DNA of 64,000 bases from Annona cherimola (Eukaryota; Streptophyta; Magnoliopsida; Magnoliales; Annonaceae). This document shows positions 10,714 to 26,200 of the stretch, in pieces; positions within the stretch are counted from its first letter, which is position 1; every line of letters begins with the position of its first letter. The notes beneath the pieces are model-generated. The model saw nothing but the letters and a program-made list of their open reading frames with translations. It did not search any database and was not told the DNA's origin. The stretch covers positions 50,640,012 through 50,704,011 of the forward strand of contig CM059971.1 in assembly GCA_030490835.1 (NCBI GenBank), written 5' to 3'. Both the position numbers and the translations under genes were made by a program.

Positions 10714-13700
10714 CATCCGTTGTCGTTTGAATGTAAATGAAATCAAGGGATTGTTGTTAATTGTTCATGATTGAAGGTCCTTTCCTCCGATTCATTTGTT
10801 TTAAATCTTTTGGAATGCTTTAAAGTTTGATCGTTCTACTTACAGTCAAATTAAGTCAATTAGATTGAGCTATACTCAATTCTAACTAATCAAAATTCAT
10901 TCTATCAAACTCAATTCATTTGATTCGATTTGAATGCCTTATGGTCATCCGTTGTCGTTGGAATGTAAATGAAATCAAAGGATTGTTGTTAATTATTGTT
11001 CATTGAAGTTCATTTCGTCCAATTCAGTTATTTTGAATCTATTTGAATGCTTTAAAGTTTACTCGTTCTCCTTACAGTCAAATCAAGTCAATTAGATTGA
11101 GTTGTACTCAATTCTAGCTAATCAAAGTCAATTCTATCAAACTCAATTCATTTGATTCGATTTGAATGCCTTTAAGGTCATCCGTTGTCGTTCGAATGTA
11201 AATGAAATCAAGGGATTGTTGTTAATTGTTGTTGATTGAAGTTCCTTTCGTCCAATTCAGTTGTTTTGAATCAATTGGAATGCTTTAAAGTTTACTCGTT
11301 CTACTTACAGTCAAATCAAGTCAATTAGATTGAGTTCTACAGAATTCTAACTAATCAAAGTTCATTCTATCAAATTCAATTCATTTGATCCGATTTGAAT
11401 GCCTTTAAGGTCATCCGTTGTCGTTCGAATGTAAATGAAATCAAGGGATTGTTGTTAATTGTTGTTGATTGAAGTTCCTTTCGTCCAATTCAGTTGTTTT
11501 GAATCTTTTGGAATGCTTTAAAGTTTACTCGTTCTACTTACAGTCAAATCAAGTCAATTAGATTGAGTTCTACAGAATTCTAACTAATCAAAGTTCATTC
11601 TATCAAACTCAATTCATTTGATTCGATTTGAATGCCTTTAGGGTCATCCGTTGTCGTTCGAATGTAAATGAAATCAAGGGATTGTTGTTAATTATTGTTC
11701 GTTGAAGTTCATTTCGTCCAATTCAGTTGTTTTGAATCTATTGGAATGCTTTAAAGTTTACTCATTCTACTTATAGTCAAATCAAGTCAATTAGATTGAG
11801 TTCTACAGAATTCTAACTAATCAAAGTTCATTCTATCAAACTCAATTCATTTGATTCGATTTGAATGTCTTTAAGGTCATCCGTTGTCGTTCGAATGTAA
11901 ATGAAATCAAGGGATTGTTGTTAATTGTTCATGATTGAAGGTCCTTTCCTCCGATTCATTTGTTTTAAATCTTTTGGAATGCTTTAAAGTTTGCTCGTTC
12001 TACTTACAGTCAAATTAAGTCAATTAGATTGAGCTATACTCAATTCTAACTAATCAAAATTCATTCTATCAAACTCAATTCATTTGATCCGATTTGAATG
12101 CCTTTAAGGTCATCCGTTGTCGTTCGAATGTAAATGAAATCAAGAGATTGTTGTTAATTGTTGTTGATTGAAGTTCCTTTCGTCCAATTCAGTATTTTTG
12201 AATCAATTGGAATGCTTTAAAGTTTACTCGTTCTACTTACAGTCAAATCAAGTCAATTAGATTGAGTTCTACAGAATTCTAACTAATCAAAGTTCATTCT
12301 ATCAAACTCAATTCATTTGATCCGATTTGAATGCCTTTAAGGTCATCCGTTGTCGTTCGAATGTAAATGAAATCAAGGGATTGTTGTTAATTGTTGTTGA
12401 TTGAAGTTCCTTTCGTCCAATTCAGTTGTTTTGAATCAATTGGAATGCTTTAAAGTTTACTCGTTCTACTTACAGTCAAATCAAGTCAATTAGAGTGAGT
12501 TCTACAGAATTCTAACTAATCAAAGTTCATTCTATCAAACTCAATTCATTTGATTCGATTTGAATGCCTTTAGGGTCATCCGTTGTCGTTCGAATGTAAA
12601 TGAAATCAAGGGATTGTTGTTAATTATTGTTCATTGAAGTTCATTTCGTCCAATTCAGTTATTTTGAATCTATTTGAATGCTTTAAAGTTTACTCGTTCT
12701 CCTTACAGTCAAATCAAGTCAATTAGATTGAGTTGTACTCAATTCTAGCTAATCAAAGTCAATTCTATCAAACTCAATTCATTTGATTCGATTTGAATGC
12801 CTTTAAGGTCATCCGTTGTCGTTCGAATGTAAATGAAATCAAGGGATTGTTGTTAATTGTTGTTGTTTGAAGTTCCTTTCGTCCAATTCAGTTGTTTTGA
12901 ATCTATTGGAATGCTTTAAAGTTTACACGTTCTACTTACAGTCAAATCAAGTCAATTAGATTGACTTCTACAGAATTCTAACTAATCAAAGTTCATTCTA
13001 TCAAACTCAATTCATTTGATTCGATTTGAATGCCTTTAAGGTCATCCGTTGTCGTTCGAATGTAAATGAAATCAAAGGATTGTTGTTAATTATTGTTCAT
13101 TGAAGTTCGTTTCGTCCAATTCAGTTGTTTTGAATCTATTGGAATGCTTTAAAGTTTACTCATTCTACTTACAGTCAAATCAAGTCAATTAGATTGAGTT
13201 CTACAGAATTCTAACTAATCAAAATTCATTCTATCAAACTCAATTCATTTGATTCGATTTGAATGCCTTTAAGGTCATCCGTTGTCGTTCGAATGTAAAT
13301 GAAATCAAGGGATTGTTGTTAATTGTTGTTGATTGAAGTTCATTTCGTCCAATTCAGTTGTTTTGAATCTATTGGAATGCTTTAAAGTTTACTCGTTCTA
13401 CTTACAGTCAAATCAAGTCAATTAGATTGAGTTCTACAGAATTCTAACTAATCAAAGTTCATTCTATCAAACTCAATTCATTTGATCCGATTTGAATGCC
13501 TTTAAGGTCATCCGTTGTCGTTCGAATGTAAATGAAATCAAGGGATTGTTGTTAATTGTTGTTGATTCAAGTTCCTTTCGTCCAATTCAGTTGTTTTGAA
13601 TCAATTGGAATGCTTTAAAGTTTACTCGTTCTACTTACAGTCAAATCAAGTCAATTAGAGTGAGTTCTACAGAATTCTAACTAATCAAAGTTCATTCTAT

Positions 13701-13974
13701 CAAACTCAATTCATTTGATTCGATTTGAATGCCTTTAGGGTCATCCGTTGTCGTTCGAATGTAAATGAAATCAAGGGATTGTTATTAATTATTGTTCATT
13801 GAAGTTCATTTCGTCCAATTCAGTTGTTTTGAATCTATTGGAATGCTTTAAAGTTTACTCGTTCTACTTACAGTCAAATCAAGTCAATTAGATTGAGTTC
13901 TACAGAATTCTAACTAATCAAAGTTCATTCTATCAAACTCAATTCATTTGATCCGATTTGAATGCCTTTAAGGT
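10714..13974 (+). repeat. HOR-A unit 3, 14-mer variant (3261 bp)
   Basis: Positions 1-8 (10714-12576) and 17-20 (13043-13974) of the 20-mer are present. Positions 9-16 are replaced by two monomers: a C/A chimera (12577) and a G monomer with TTTACACG (12810). Markers for position 20 (GTTATTAATTATTG at 13781) and position 19 (AGAGTGAG) match later units exactly. Confidence 0.88.
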
Positions 13975-16900
13975 CATCCGTTGTCGTTTGAATGTAAATG
14001 AAATCAAGGGATTGTTGTTAATTGTTCATGATTGAAGGTCCTTTCCTCCGATTCATTTGTTTTAAATCTTTTGGAATGCTTTAAAGTTTGATCGTTCTAC
14101 TTACAGTCAAATTAAGTCAATTAGATTGAGCTATACTCAATTCTAACTAATCAAAATTCATTCTATCAAACTCAATTCATTTGATTCGATTTGAATGCCT
14201 TATGGTCATCCGTTGTCGTTGGAATGTAAATGAAATCAAAGGATTGTTGTTAATTATTGTTCATGGAAGTTCATTTCGTCCAATTCAGTTATTTTGAATC
14301 TATTTGAATGCTTTAAAGTTTACTCGTTCTCCTTACAGTCAAATCAAGTCAATTAGATTGAGTTGTACTCAATTCTAGCTAATCAAAGTCAATTCTATCA
14401 AACTCAATTCATTTGATGCGATTTGAATGCCTTTAAGGTCATCCGTTGTCGTTCGAATGTAAATGAAATCAAGGGATTGTTGTTAATTGTTGTTGATTGA
14501 AGTTCCTTTCGTCCAATTCAGTTGTTTTGAATCAATTGGAATGCTTTAAAGTTTACTCGTTCTACTTACAGTCAAATCAAGTCAATTAGATTGAGTTCTA
14601 CAGAATTCTAACTAATCAAAGTTCATTCTATCAAATTCAATTCATTTGATCCGATTTGAATGCCTTTAAGGTCATCCGTTGTCGTTCGAATGTAAATGAA
14701 ATCAAGGGATTGTTGTTAATTGTTGTTGATTGAAGTTCCTTTCGTCCAATTCAGTTGTTTTGAATCTTTTGGAATGCTTTAAAGTTTACTCGTTCTACTT
14801 ACAGTCAAATCAAGTCAATTAGATTGAGTTCTACAGAATTCTAACTAATCAAAGTTCATTCTATCAAACTCAATTCATTTGATTCGATTTGAATGCCTTT
14901 AGGGTCATCCGTTGTCGTTCGAATGTAAATGAAATCAAGGGATTGTTGTTAATTATTGTTCGTTGAAGTTCATTTCGTCCAATTCAGTTGTTTTGAATCT
15001 ATTGGAATGCTTTAAAGTTTACTCATTCTACTTACAGTCAAATCAAGTCAATTAGATTGAGTTCTACAGAATTCTAACTAATCAAAGTTCATTCTATCAA
15101 ACTCAATTCATTTGATTCGATTTGAATGTCTTTAAGGTCATCCGTTGTCGTTCGAATGTAAATGAAATCAAGGGATTGTTGTTAATTGTTCATGATTGAA
15201 GGTCCTTTCCTCCGATTCATTTGTTTTAAATCTTTTGGAATGCTTTAAAGTTTGCTCGTTCTACTTACAGTCAAATTAAGTCAATTAGATTGAGCTATAC
15301 TCAATTCTAACTAATCAAAATTCATTCTATCAAACTCAATTCATTTGATCCGATTTGAATGCCTTTAAGGTCATCCGTTGTCGTTCGAATGTAAATGAAA
15401 TCAAGAGATTGTTGTTAATTGTTGTTGATTGAAGTTCCTTTCGTCCAATTCAGTATTTTTGAATCAATTGGAATGCTTTAAAGTTTACTCGTTCTACTTA
15501 CAGTCAAATCAAGTCAATTAGATTGAGTTCTACAGAATTCTAACTAATCAAAGTTCATTCTATCAAACTCAATTCATTTGATCCGATTTGAATGCCTTTA
15601 AGGTCATCCGTTGTCGTTCGAATGTAAATGAAATCAAGGGATTGTTGTTAATTGTTGTTGATTGAAGTTCCTTTCGTCCAATTCAGTTGTTTTGAATCAA
15701 TTGGAATGCTTTAAAGTTTACTCGTTCTACTTACAGTCAAATCAAGTCAATTAGAGTGAGTTCTACAGAATTCTAACTAATATAAGTTCATTCTATCAAA
15801 CTCAATTCATTTGATTCGATTTGAATGCCTTTAGGGTCATCCGTTGTCGTTCGAATGTAAATGAAATCAAGGGATTGTTGTTAATTATTGTTCATTGAAG
15901 TTCATTTCGTCCAATTCAGTTGTTTTGAATCTATTGGAATGCTTTAAAGTTTACTCGTTCTACTTACAGTCAAATCAAGTCAATTAGATTGAGTTCTACA
16001 GAATTCTAACTAATCAAAGTTCATTCTATCAAACTCAATTCATTTGATTCGATTTGAATGCCTTTAAGGTCATCCGTTGTCGTTTGAATGTAAATGAAAT
16101 CAAGGGATTGTTGTTAATTGTTCATGATTGAAGGTCCTTTCCTCCGATTCATTTGTTTTAAATCTTTTGGAATGCTTTAAAGTTTGATCGTTCTACTTAC
16201 AGTCAAATTAAGTCAATTAGATTGAGCTATACTCAATTCTAACTAATCAAAATTCATTCTATCAAACTCAATTCATTTGATTCGATTTGAATGCCTTATG
16301 GTCATCCGTTGTCGTTGGAATGTAAATGAAATCAAAGGATTGTTGTTAATTATTGTTCATTGAAGTTCATTTCGTCCAATTCAGCTATTTTGAATCTATT
16401 TGAATGCTTTAAAGTTTACTCGTTCTCCTTACAGTCAAATCAAGTCAATTAGATTGAGTTGTACTCAATTCTAGCTAATCAAAGTCAATTCTATCAAACT
16501 CAATTCATTTGATTCGATTTGAATGCCTTTAAGGTCATCCGTTGTCGTTCGAATGTAAATGAAATCAAGGGATTGTTGTTAATTATTGTTCATTGAAGTT
16601 CATTTTGTCCAATTCAGTTGTTTTGAATCTACTGGAATGCTTTAAGGTTTACTCGTTCTACTTACAGTCAAATCAAGTCAATTAGATTGAGTTCTACAGA
16701 ATTCTAACTAATCAAAGTTCATTCTATCAAACTCAATTCATTTGATCCGATTTGAATGCCTTTAAGGTCATCCGTTGTCGTTCGAATGTAAATGAAATCA
16801 AGGGATTGTTGTTAATTGTTGTTGATTGAAGTTCCTTTCGTCCAATTCAGTTGTTTTGAATCAATTGGAATGCTTTAAAGTTTACTCGTTCTACTTACAG

Positions 16901-18632
16901 TCAAATCAAGTCAATTAGATTCAGTTCTACTGAATTCTAACTAATCAAAGTTAATTCTATCAAACTCAATTCATTTGATCCGATTTGAATGCCTTTAAGG
17001 TCATCCGTTGTCGTTCGAATGTAAATGAAATCAAGGGATTGTTGTTAATTGTTGTTGATTGAAGTTCCTTTCGTCCAATTCAGTTGTTTTGAATCAATTG
17101 GAATGCCTTAAAGTTTACTCGTTCTACTTACAGTCAAATCAAGTCAATTAGATTGAGTTCTACAGAATTCTAACTAATCAAAGTTCATTCTATCAAACTC
17201 AATTCATTTGATTCGATTTGAATGCCTTTAGGGTCATCCGTTGTCGTTCGAATGTAAATGAAATCAAGGGATTGTTGTTAATTATTGTTCATTGAAGTTC
17301 ATTTCGTCCAATTCAGTTGTATTGAATCTATTGGAATGCTTTAAAGTTTACTCGTTCTACTTACAGTCAAATCAAGTCAATTAGATTGAGTTCTACAGAA
17401 TTCTAACTAATCAAAGTTCATTCTATCAAACTCAATTCATTTGATCCGATTTGAATGCCTTTAAGGTCATCCGTTGTCGTTCGAATGTAAATGAAATCAA
17501 GGGATTGTTGTTAATTGTTGTTGATTGAAGTTCCTTTCGTCCAATTCAGTTGTTTTGAATCAATTGGAATGCTTTAAAGTTTACTCGTTCTACTTACAGT
17601 CAAATCAAGTCAATTAGATTGAGTTCTACAGAATTCTAACTAATCAAAGTTCATTCTATCAAACTCAATTCATTTGATTCGATTTGAATGCCTTTAAGGT
17701 CATCCGTTGTCGTTCGAATGTAAATGAAATCAAAGGATTGTTGTTAATTATTGTTCATTGAAGTTCGTTTCGTCCAATTCAGTTGTTTTGAATCTATTGG
17801 AATGCTTTAAAGTTTACTCATTCTACTTACAGTCAAATCAAGTCAATTAGATTGAGTTCTACAGAATTCTAACTAATCAAAATTCATTCTATCAAACTCA
17901 ATTCATTTGATTCGATTTGAATGCCTTTAAGGTCATCCGTTGTCGTTCGAATGTAAATGAAATCAAGGGATTGTTGTTAATTGTTGTTGATTGAAGTTCA
18001 TTTCGTCCAATTCAGTTGTTTTGAATCTATTGGAATGCTTTAAAGTTTACTCGTTCTACTTACAGTCAAATCAAGTCAATTAGATTGAGTTCTACAGAAT
18101 TCTAACTAATCAAAGTTCATTCTATCAAACTCAATTCATTTGATCCGATTTGAATGCCTTTAAGGTCATCCGTTGTCGTTCGAATGTAAATGAAATCAAG
18201 GGATTGTTGTTAATTGTTGTTGATTCAAGTTCCTTTCGTCCAATTCAGTTGTTTTGAATCAATTGGAATGCTTTAAAGTTTACTCGTTCTACTTACAGTC
18301 AAATCAAGTCAATTAGAGTGAGTTCTACAGAATTCTAACTAATCAAAGTTCATTCTATCAAACTCAATTCATTTGATTCGATTTGAATGCCTTTAGGGTC
18401 ATCCGTTGTCGTTCGAATGTAAATGAAATCAAGGGATTGTTATTAATTATTGTTCATTGAAGTTCATTTCGTCCAATTCAGTTGTTTTGAATCTATTGGA
18501 ATGCTTTAAAGTTTACTCGTTCTACTTACAGTCAAATCAAGTCAATTAGATTGAGTTCTACAGAATTCTAACTAATCAAAGTTCATTCTATCAAACTCAA
18601 TTCATTTGATCCGATTTGAATGCCTTTAAGGT
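13975..18632 (+). repeat. HOR-A unit 4, full 20-mer (4658 bp)
   Basis: Family order: V A Q Q C V Q Q C V A C/D Q Q C Q H/C R Q C. The length is 20 x 233 minus the two 232-bp V monomers. Private markers place it exactly: GATGCG at 14415, TATAAG at 15781, GTTATT at 13781 and again 4658 bp later. It contains one change I did not see in units 5 or 6, GTTCATGGAAG near 14263. Confidence 0.93.
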
Positions 18633-21600
18633 CATCCGTTGTCGTTTGAATGTAAATGAAATCAAGGGATTGTTGTTAATTGTTCATGATTGAAGGTCCT
18701 TTCCTCCGATTCATTTGTTTTAAATCTTTTGGAATGCTTTAAAGTTTGATCGTTCTACTTACAGTCAAATTAAGTCAATTAGATTGAGCTATACTCAATT
18801 CTAACTAATCAAAATTCATTCTATCAAACTCAATTCATTTGATTCGATTTGAATGCCTTATGGTCATCCGTTGTCGTTGGAATGTAAATGAAATCAAAGG
18901 ATTGTTGTTAATTATTGTTCATTGAAGTTCATTTCGTCCAATTCAGTTATTTTGAATCTATTTGAATGCTTTAAAGTTTACTCGTTCTCCTTACAGTCAA
19001 ATCAAGTCAATTAGATTGAGTTGTACTCAATTCTAGCTAATCAAAGTCAATTCTATCAAACTCAATTCATTTGATGCGATTTGAATGCCTTTAAGGTCAT
19101 CCGTTGTCGTTCGAATGTAAATGAAATCAAGGGATTGTTGTTAATTGTTGTTGATTGAAGTTCCTTTCGTCCAATTCAGTTGTTTTGAATCAATTGGAAT
19201 GCTTTAAAGTTTACTCGTTCTACTTACAGTCAAATCAAGTCAATTAGATTGAGTTCTACAGAATTCTAACTAATCAAAGTTCATTCTATCAAATTCAATT
19301 CATTTGATCCGATTTGAATGCCTTTAAGGTCATCCGTTGTCGTTCGAATGTAAATGAAATCAAGGGATTGTTGTTAATTGTTGTTGATTGAAGTTCCTTT
19401 CGTCCAATTCAGTTGTTTTGAATCTTTTGGAATGCTTTAAAGTTTACTCGTTCTACTTACAGTCAAATCAAGTCAATTAGATTGAGTTCTACAGAATTCT
19501 AACTAATCAAAGTTCATTCTATCAAACTCAATTCATTTGATTCGATTTGAATGCCTTTAGGGTCATCCGTTGTCGTTCGAATGTAAATGAAATCGAGGGA
19601 TTGTTGTTAATTATTGTTCGTTGAAGTTCATTTCGTCCAATTCAGTTGTTTTGAATCTATTGGAATGCTTTAAAGTTTACTCATTCTACTTACAGTCAAA
19701 TCAAGTCAATTAGATTGAGTTCTACAGAATTCTAACTAATCAAAGTTCATTCTATCAAACTCAATTCATTTGATTCGATTTGAATGTCTTTAAGGTCATC
19801 CGTTGTCGTTCGAATGTAAATGAAATCAAGGGATTGTTGTTAATTGTTCATGATTGAAGGTCCTTTCCTCCGATTCATTTGTTTTAAATCTTTTGGAATG
19901 CTTTAAAGTTTGCTCGTTCTACTTACAGTCAAATTAAGTCAATTAGATTGAGCTATACTCAATTCTAACTAATCAAAATTCATTCTATCAAACTCAATTC
20001 ATTTGATCCGATTTGAATGCCTTTAAGGTCATCCGTTGTCGTTCGAATGTAAATGAAATCAAGAGATTGTTGTTAATTGTTGTTGATTGAAGTTCCTTTC
20101 GTCCAATTCAGTATTTTTGAATCAATTGGAATGCTTTAAAGTTTACTCGTTCTACTTACAGTCAAATCAAGTCAATTAGATTGAGTTCTACAGAATTCTA
20201 ACTAATCAAAGTTCATTCTATCAAACTCAATTCATTTGATCCGATTTGAATGCCTTTAAGGTCATCCGTTGTCGTTCGAATGTAAATGAAATCAAGGGAT
20301 TGTTGTTAATTGTTGTTGATTGAAGTTCCTTTCGTCCAATTCAGTTGTTTTGAATCAATTGGAATGCTTTAAAGTTTACTCGTTCTACTTACAGTCAAAT
20401 CAAGTCAATTAGAGTGAGTTCTACAGAATTCTAACTAATATAAGTTCATTCTATCAAACTCAATTCATTTGATTCGATTTGAATGCCTTTAGGGTCATCC
20501 GTTGTCGTTCGAATGTAAATGAAATCAAGGGATTGTTGTTAATTATTGTTCATTGAAGTTCATTTCGTCCAATTCAGTTGTTTTGAATCTATTGGAATGC
20601 TTTAAAGTTTACTCGTTCTACTTACAGTCAAATCAAGTCAATTAGATTGAGTTCTACAGAATTCTAACTAATCAAAGTTCATTCTATCAAACTCAATTCA
20701 TTTGATTCGATTTGAATGCCTTTAAGGTCATCCGTTGTCGTTTGAATGTAAATGAAATCAAGGGATTGTTGTTAATTGTTCATGATTGAAGGTCCTTTCC
20801 TCCGATTCATTTGTTTTAAATCTTTTGGAATGCTTTAAAGTTTGATCGTTCTACTTACAGTCAAATTAAGTCAATTAGATTGAGCTATACTCAATTCTAA
20901 CTAATCAAAATTCATTCTATCAAACTCAATTCATTTGATTCGATTTGAATGCCTTATGGTCATCCGTTGTCGTTGGAATGTAAATGAAATCAAAGGATTG
21001 TTGTTAATTATTGTTCATTGAAGTTCATTTCGTCCAATTCAGCTATTTTGAATCTATTTGAATGCTTTAAAGTTTACTCGTTCTCCTTACAGTCAAATCA
21101 AGTCAATTAGATTGAGTTGTACTCAATTCTAGCTAATCAAAGTCAATTCTATCAAACTCAATTCATTTGATTCGATTTGAATGCCTTTAAGGTCATCCGT
21201 TGTCGTTCGAATGTAAATGAAATCAAGGGATTGTTGTTAATTATTGTTCATTGAAGTTCATTTTGTCCAATTCAGTTGTTTTGAATCTACTGGAATGCTT
21301 TAAGGTTTACTCGTTCTACTTACAGTCAAATCAAGTCAATTAGATTGAGTTCTACAGAATTCTAACTAATCAAAGTTCATTCTATCAAACTCAATTCATT
21401 TGATCCGATTTGAATGCCTTTAAGGTCATCCGTTGTCGTTCGAATGTAAATGAAATCAAGGGATTGTTGTTAATTGTTGTTGATTGAAGTTCCTTTCGTC
21501 CAATTCAGTTGTTTTGAATCAATTGGAATGCTTTAAAGTTTACTCGTTCTACTTACAGTCAAATCAAGTCAATTAGATTCAGTTCTACTGAATTCTAACT

Positions 21601-23290
21601 AATCAAAGTTAATTCTATCAAACTCAATTCATTTGATCCGATTTGAATGCCTTTAAGGTCATCCGTTGTCGTTCGAATGTAAATGAAATCAAGGGATTGT
21701 TGTTAATTGTTGTTGATTGAAGTTCCTTTCGTCCAATTCAGTTGTTTTGAATCAATTGGAATGCCTTAAAGTTTACTCGTTCTACTTACAGTCAAATCAA
21801 GTCAATTAGATTGAGTTCTACAGAATTCTAACTAATCAAAGTTCATTCTATCAAACTCAATTCATTTGATTCGATTTGAATGCCTTTAGGGTCATCCGTT
21901 GTCGTTCGAATGTAAATGAAATCAAGGGATTGTTGTTAATTATTGTTCATTGAAGTTCATTTCGTCCAATTCAGTTGTATTGAATCTATTGGAATGCTTT
22001 AAAGTTTACTCGTTCTACTTACAGTCAAATCAAGTCAATTAGATTGAGTTCTACAGAATTCTAACTAATCAAAGTTCATTCTATCAAACTCAATTCATTT
22101 GATCCGATTTGAATGCCTTTAAGGTCATCCGTTGTCGTTCGAATGTAAATGAAATCAAGGGATTGTTGTTAATTGTTGTTGATTGAAGTTCCTTTCGTCC
22201 AATTCAGTTGTTTTGAATCAATTGGAATGCTTTAAAGTTTACTCGTTCTACTTACAGTCAAATCAAGTCAATTAGATTGAGTTCTACAGAATTCTAACTA
22301 ATCAAAGTTCATTCTATCAAACTCAATTCATTTGATTCGATTTGAATGCCTTTAAGGTCATCCGTTGTCGTTCGAATGTAAATGAAATCAAAGGATTGTT
22401 GTTAATTATTGTTCATTGAAGTTCGTTTCGTCCAATTCAGTTGTTTTGAATCTATTGGAATGCTTTAAAGTTTACTCATTCTACTTACAGTCAAATCAAG
22501 TCAATTAGATTGAGTTCTACAGAATTCTAACTAATCAAAATTCATTCTATCAAACTCAATTCATTTGATTCGATTTGAATGCCTTTAAGGTCATCCGTTG
22601 TCGTTCGAATGTAAATGAAATCAAGGGATTGTTGTTAATTGTTGTTGATTGAAGTTCATTTCGTCCAATTCAGTTGTTTTGAATCTATTGGAATGCTTTA
22701 AAGTTTACTCGTTCTACTTACAGTCAAATCAAGTCAATTAGATTGAGTTCTACAGAATTCTAACTAATCAAAGTTCATTCTATCAAACTCAATTCATTTG
22801 ATCCGATTTGAATGCCTTTAAGGTCATCCGTTGTCGTTCGAATGTAAATGAAATCAAGGGATTGTTGTTAATTGTTGTTGATTCAAGTTCCTTTCGTCCA
22901 ATTCAGTTGTTTTGAATCAATTGGAATGCTTTAAAGTTTACTCGTTCTACTTACAGTCAAATCAAGTCAATTAGAGTGAGTTCTACAGAATTCTAACTAA
23001 TCAAAGTTCATTCTATCAAACTCAATTCATTTGATTCGATTTGAATGCCTTTAGGGTCATCCGTTGTCGTTCGAATGTAAATGAAATCAAGGGATTGTTA
23101 TTAATTATTGTTCATTGAAGTTCATTTCGTCCAATTCAGTTGTTTTGAATCTATTGGAATGCTTTAAAGTTTACTCGTTCTACTTACAGTCAAATCAAGT
23201 CAATTAGATTGAGTTCTACAGAATTCTAACTAATCAAAGTTCATTCTATCAAACTCAATTCATTTGATCCGATTTGAATGCCTTTAAGGT
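18633..23290 (+). repeat. HOR-A unit 5, full 20-mer (4658 bp)
   Basis: Monomer order and all private markers agree with unit 4 at a constant offset of 4658: GATGCG at 19073, TATAAG at 20439, GTTATT at 18439 and 23097. I noticed only isolated single-base differences, such as GAAATCGAGGG near 19594. The near identity implies very recent duplication or conversion. Confidence 0.93.
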
Positions 23291-26200
23291 CATCCGTTGT
23301 CGTTTGAATGTAAATGAAATCAAGGGATTGTTGTTAATTGTTCATGATTGAAGGTCCTTTCCTCCGATTCATTTGTTTTAAATCTTTTGGAATGCTTTAA
23401 AGTTTGATCGTTCTACTTACAGTCAAATTAAGTCAATTAGATTGAGCTATACTCAATTCTAACTAATCAAAATTCATTCTATCAAACTCAATTCATTTGA
23501 TTCGATTTGAATGCCTTATGGTCATCCGTTGTCGTTGGAATGTAAATGAAATCAAAGGATTGTTGTTAATTATTGTTCATTGAAGTTCATTTCGTCCAAT
23601 TCAGTTATTTTGAATCTATTTGAATGCTTTAAAGTTTACTCGTTCTCCTTACAGTCAAATCAAGTCAATTAGATTGAGTTGTACTCAATTCTAGCTAATC
23701 AAAGTCAATTCTATCAAACTCAATTCATTTGATGCGATTTGAATGCCTTTAAGGTCATCCGTTGTCGTTCGAATGTAAATGAAATCAAGGGATTGTTGTT
23801 AATTGTTGTTGATTGAAGTTCCTTTCGTCCAATTCAGTTGTTTTGAATCAATTGGAATGCTTTAAAGTTTACTCGTTCTACTTACAGTCAAATCAAGTCA
23901 ATTAGATTGAGTTCTACAGAATTCTAACTAATCAAAGTTCATTCTATCAAATTCAATTCATTTGATCCGATTTGAATGCCTTTAAGGTCATCCGTTGTCG
24001 TTCGAATGTAAATGAAATCAAGGGATTGTTGTTAATTGTTGTTGATTGAAGTTCCTTTCGTCCAATTCAGTTGTTTTGAATCTTTTGGAATGCTTTAAAG
24101 TTTACTCGTTCTACTTACAGTCAAATCAAGTCAATTAGATTGAGTTCTACAGAATTCTAACTAATCAAAGTTCATTCTATCAAACTCAATTCATTTGATT
24201 CGATTTGAATGCCTTTAGGGTCATCCGTTGTCGTTCGAATGTAAATGAAATCAAGGGATTGTTGTTAATTATTGTTCGTTGAAGTTCATTTCGTCCAATT
24301 CAGTTGTTTTGAATCTATTGGAATGCTTTAAAGTTTACTCATTCTACTTACAGTCAAATCAAGTCAATTAGATTGAGTTCTACAGAATTCTAACTAATCA
24401 AAGTTCATTCTATCAAACTCAATTCATTTGATTCGATTTGAATGTCTTTAAGGTCATCCGTTGTCGTTCGAATGTAAATGAAATCAAGGGATTGTTGTTA
24501 ATTGTTCATGATTGAAGGTCCTTTCCTCCGATTCATTTGTTTTAAATCTTTTGGAATGCTTTAAAGTTTGCTCGTTCTACTTACAGTCAAATTAAGTCAA
24601 TTAGATTGAGCTATACTCAATTCTAACTAATCAAAATTCATTCTATCAAACTCAATTCATTTGATCCGATTTGAATGCCTTTAAGGTCATCCGTTGTCGT
24701 TCGAATGTAAATGAAATCAAGAGATTGTTGTTAATTGTTGTTGATTGAAGTTCCTTTCGTCCAATTCAGTATTTTTGAATCAATTGGAATGCTTTAAAGT
24801 TTACTCGTTCTACTTACAGTCAAATCAAGTCAATTAGATTGAGTTCTACAGAATTCTAACTAATCAAAGTTCATTCTATCAAACTCAATTCATTTGATCC
24901 GATTTGAATGCCTTTAAGGTCATCCGTTGTCGTTCGAATGTAAATGAAATCAAGGGATTATTGTTAATTGTTGTTGATTGAAGTTCCTTTCGTCCAATTC
25001 AGTTGTTTTGAATCAATTGGAATGCTTTAAAGTTTACTCGTTCTACTTACAGTCAAATCAAGTCAATTAGAGTGAGTTCTACAGAATTCTAACTAATATA
25101 AGTTCATTCTATCAAACTCAATTCATTTGATTCGATTTGAATGCCTTTAGGGTCATCCGTTGTCGTTCGAATGTAAATGAAATCAAGGGATTGTTGTTAA
25201 TTATTGTTCATTGAAGTTCATTTCGTCCAATTCAGTTGTTTTGAATCTATTGGAATGCTTTAAAGTTTACTCGTTCTACTTACAGTCAAATCAAGTCAAT
25301 TAGATTGAGTTCTACAGAATTCTAACTAATCAAAGTTCATTCTATCAAACTCAATTCATTTGATTCGATTTGAATGCCTTTAAGGTCATCCGTTGTCGTT
25401 TGAATGTAAATGAAATCAAGGGATTGTTGTTAATTGTTCATGATTGAAGGTCCTTTCCTCCGATTCATTTGTTTTAAATCTTTTGGAATGCTTTAAAGTT
25501 TGATCGTTCTACTTACAGTCAAATTAAGTCAATTAGATTGAGCTATACTCAATTCTAACTAATCAAAATTCATTCTATCAAACTCAATTCATTTGATTCG
25601 ATTTGAATGCCTTATGGTCATCCGTTGTCGTTGGAATGTAAATGAAATCAAAGGATTGTTGTTAATTATTGTTCATTGAAGTTCATTTCGTCCAATTCAG
25701 CTATTTTGAATCTATTTGAATGCTTTAAAGTTTACTCGTTCTCCTTACAGTCAAATCAAGTCAATTAGATTGAGTTGTACTCAATTCTAGCTAATCAAAG
25801 TCAATTCTATCAAACTCAATTCATTTGATTCGATTTGAATGCCTTTAAGGTCATCCGTTGTCGTTCGAATGTAAATGAAATCAAGGGATTGTTGTTAATT
25901 ATTGTTCATTGAAGTTCATTTTGTCCAATTCAGTTGTTTTGAATCTACTGGAATGCTTTAAGGTTTACTCGTTCTACTTACAGTCAAATCAAGTCAATTA
26001 GATTGAGTTCTACAGAATTCTAACTAATCAAAGTTCATTCTATCAAACTCAATTCATTTGATCCGATTTGAATGCCTTTAAGGTCATCCGTTGTCGTTCG
26101 AATGTAAATGAAATCAAGGGATTGTTGTTAATTGTTGTTGATTGAAGTTCCTTTCGTCCAATTCAGTTGTTTTGAATCAATTGGAATGCTTTAAAGTTTA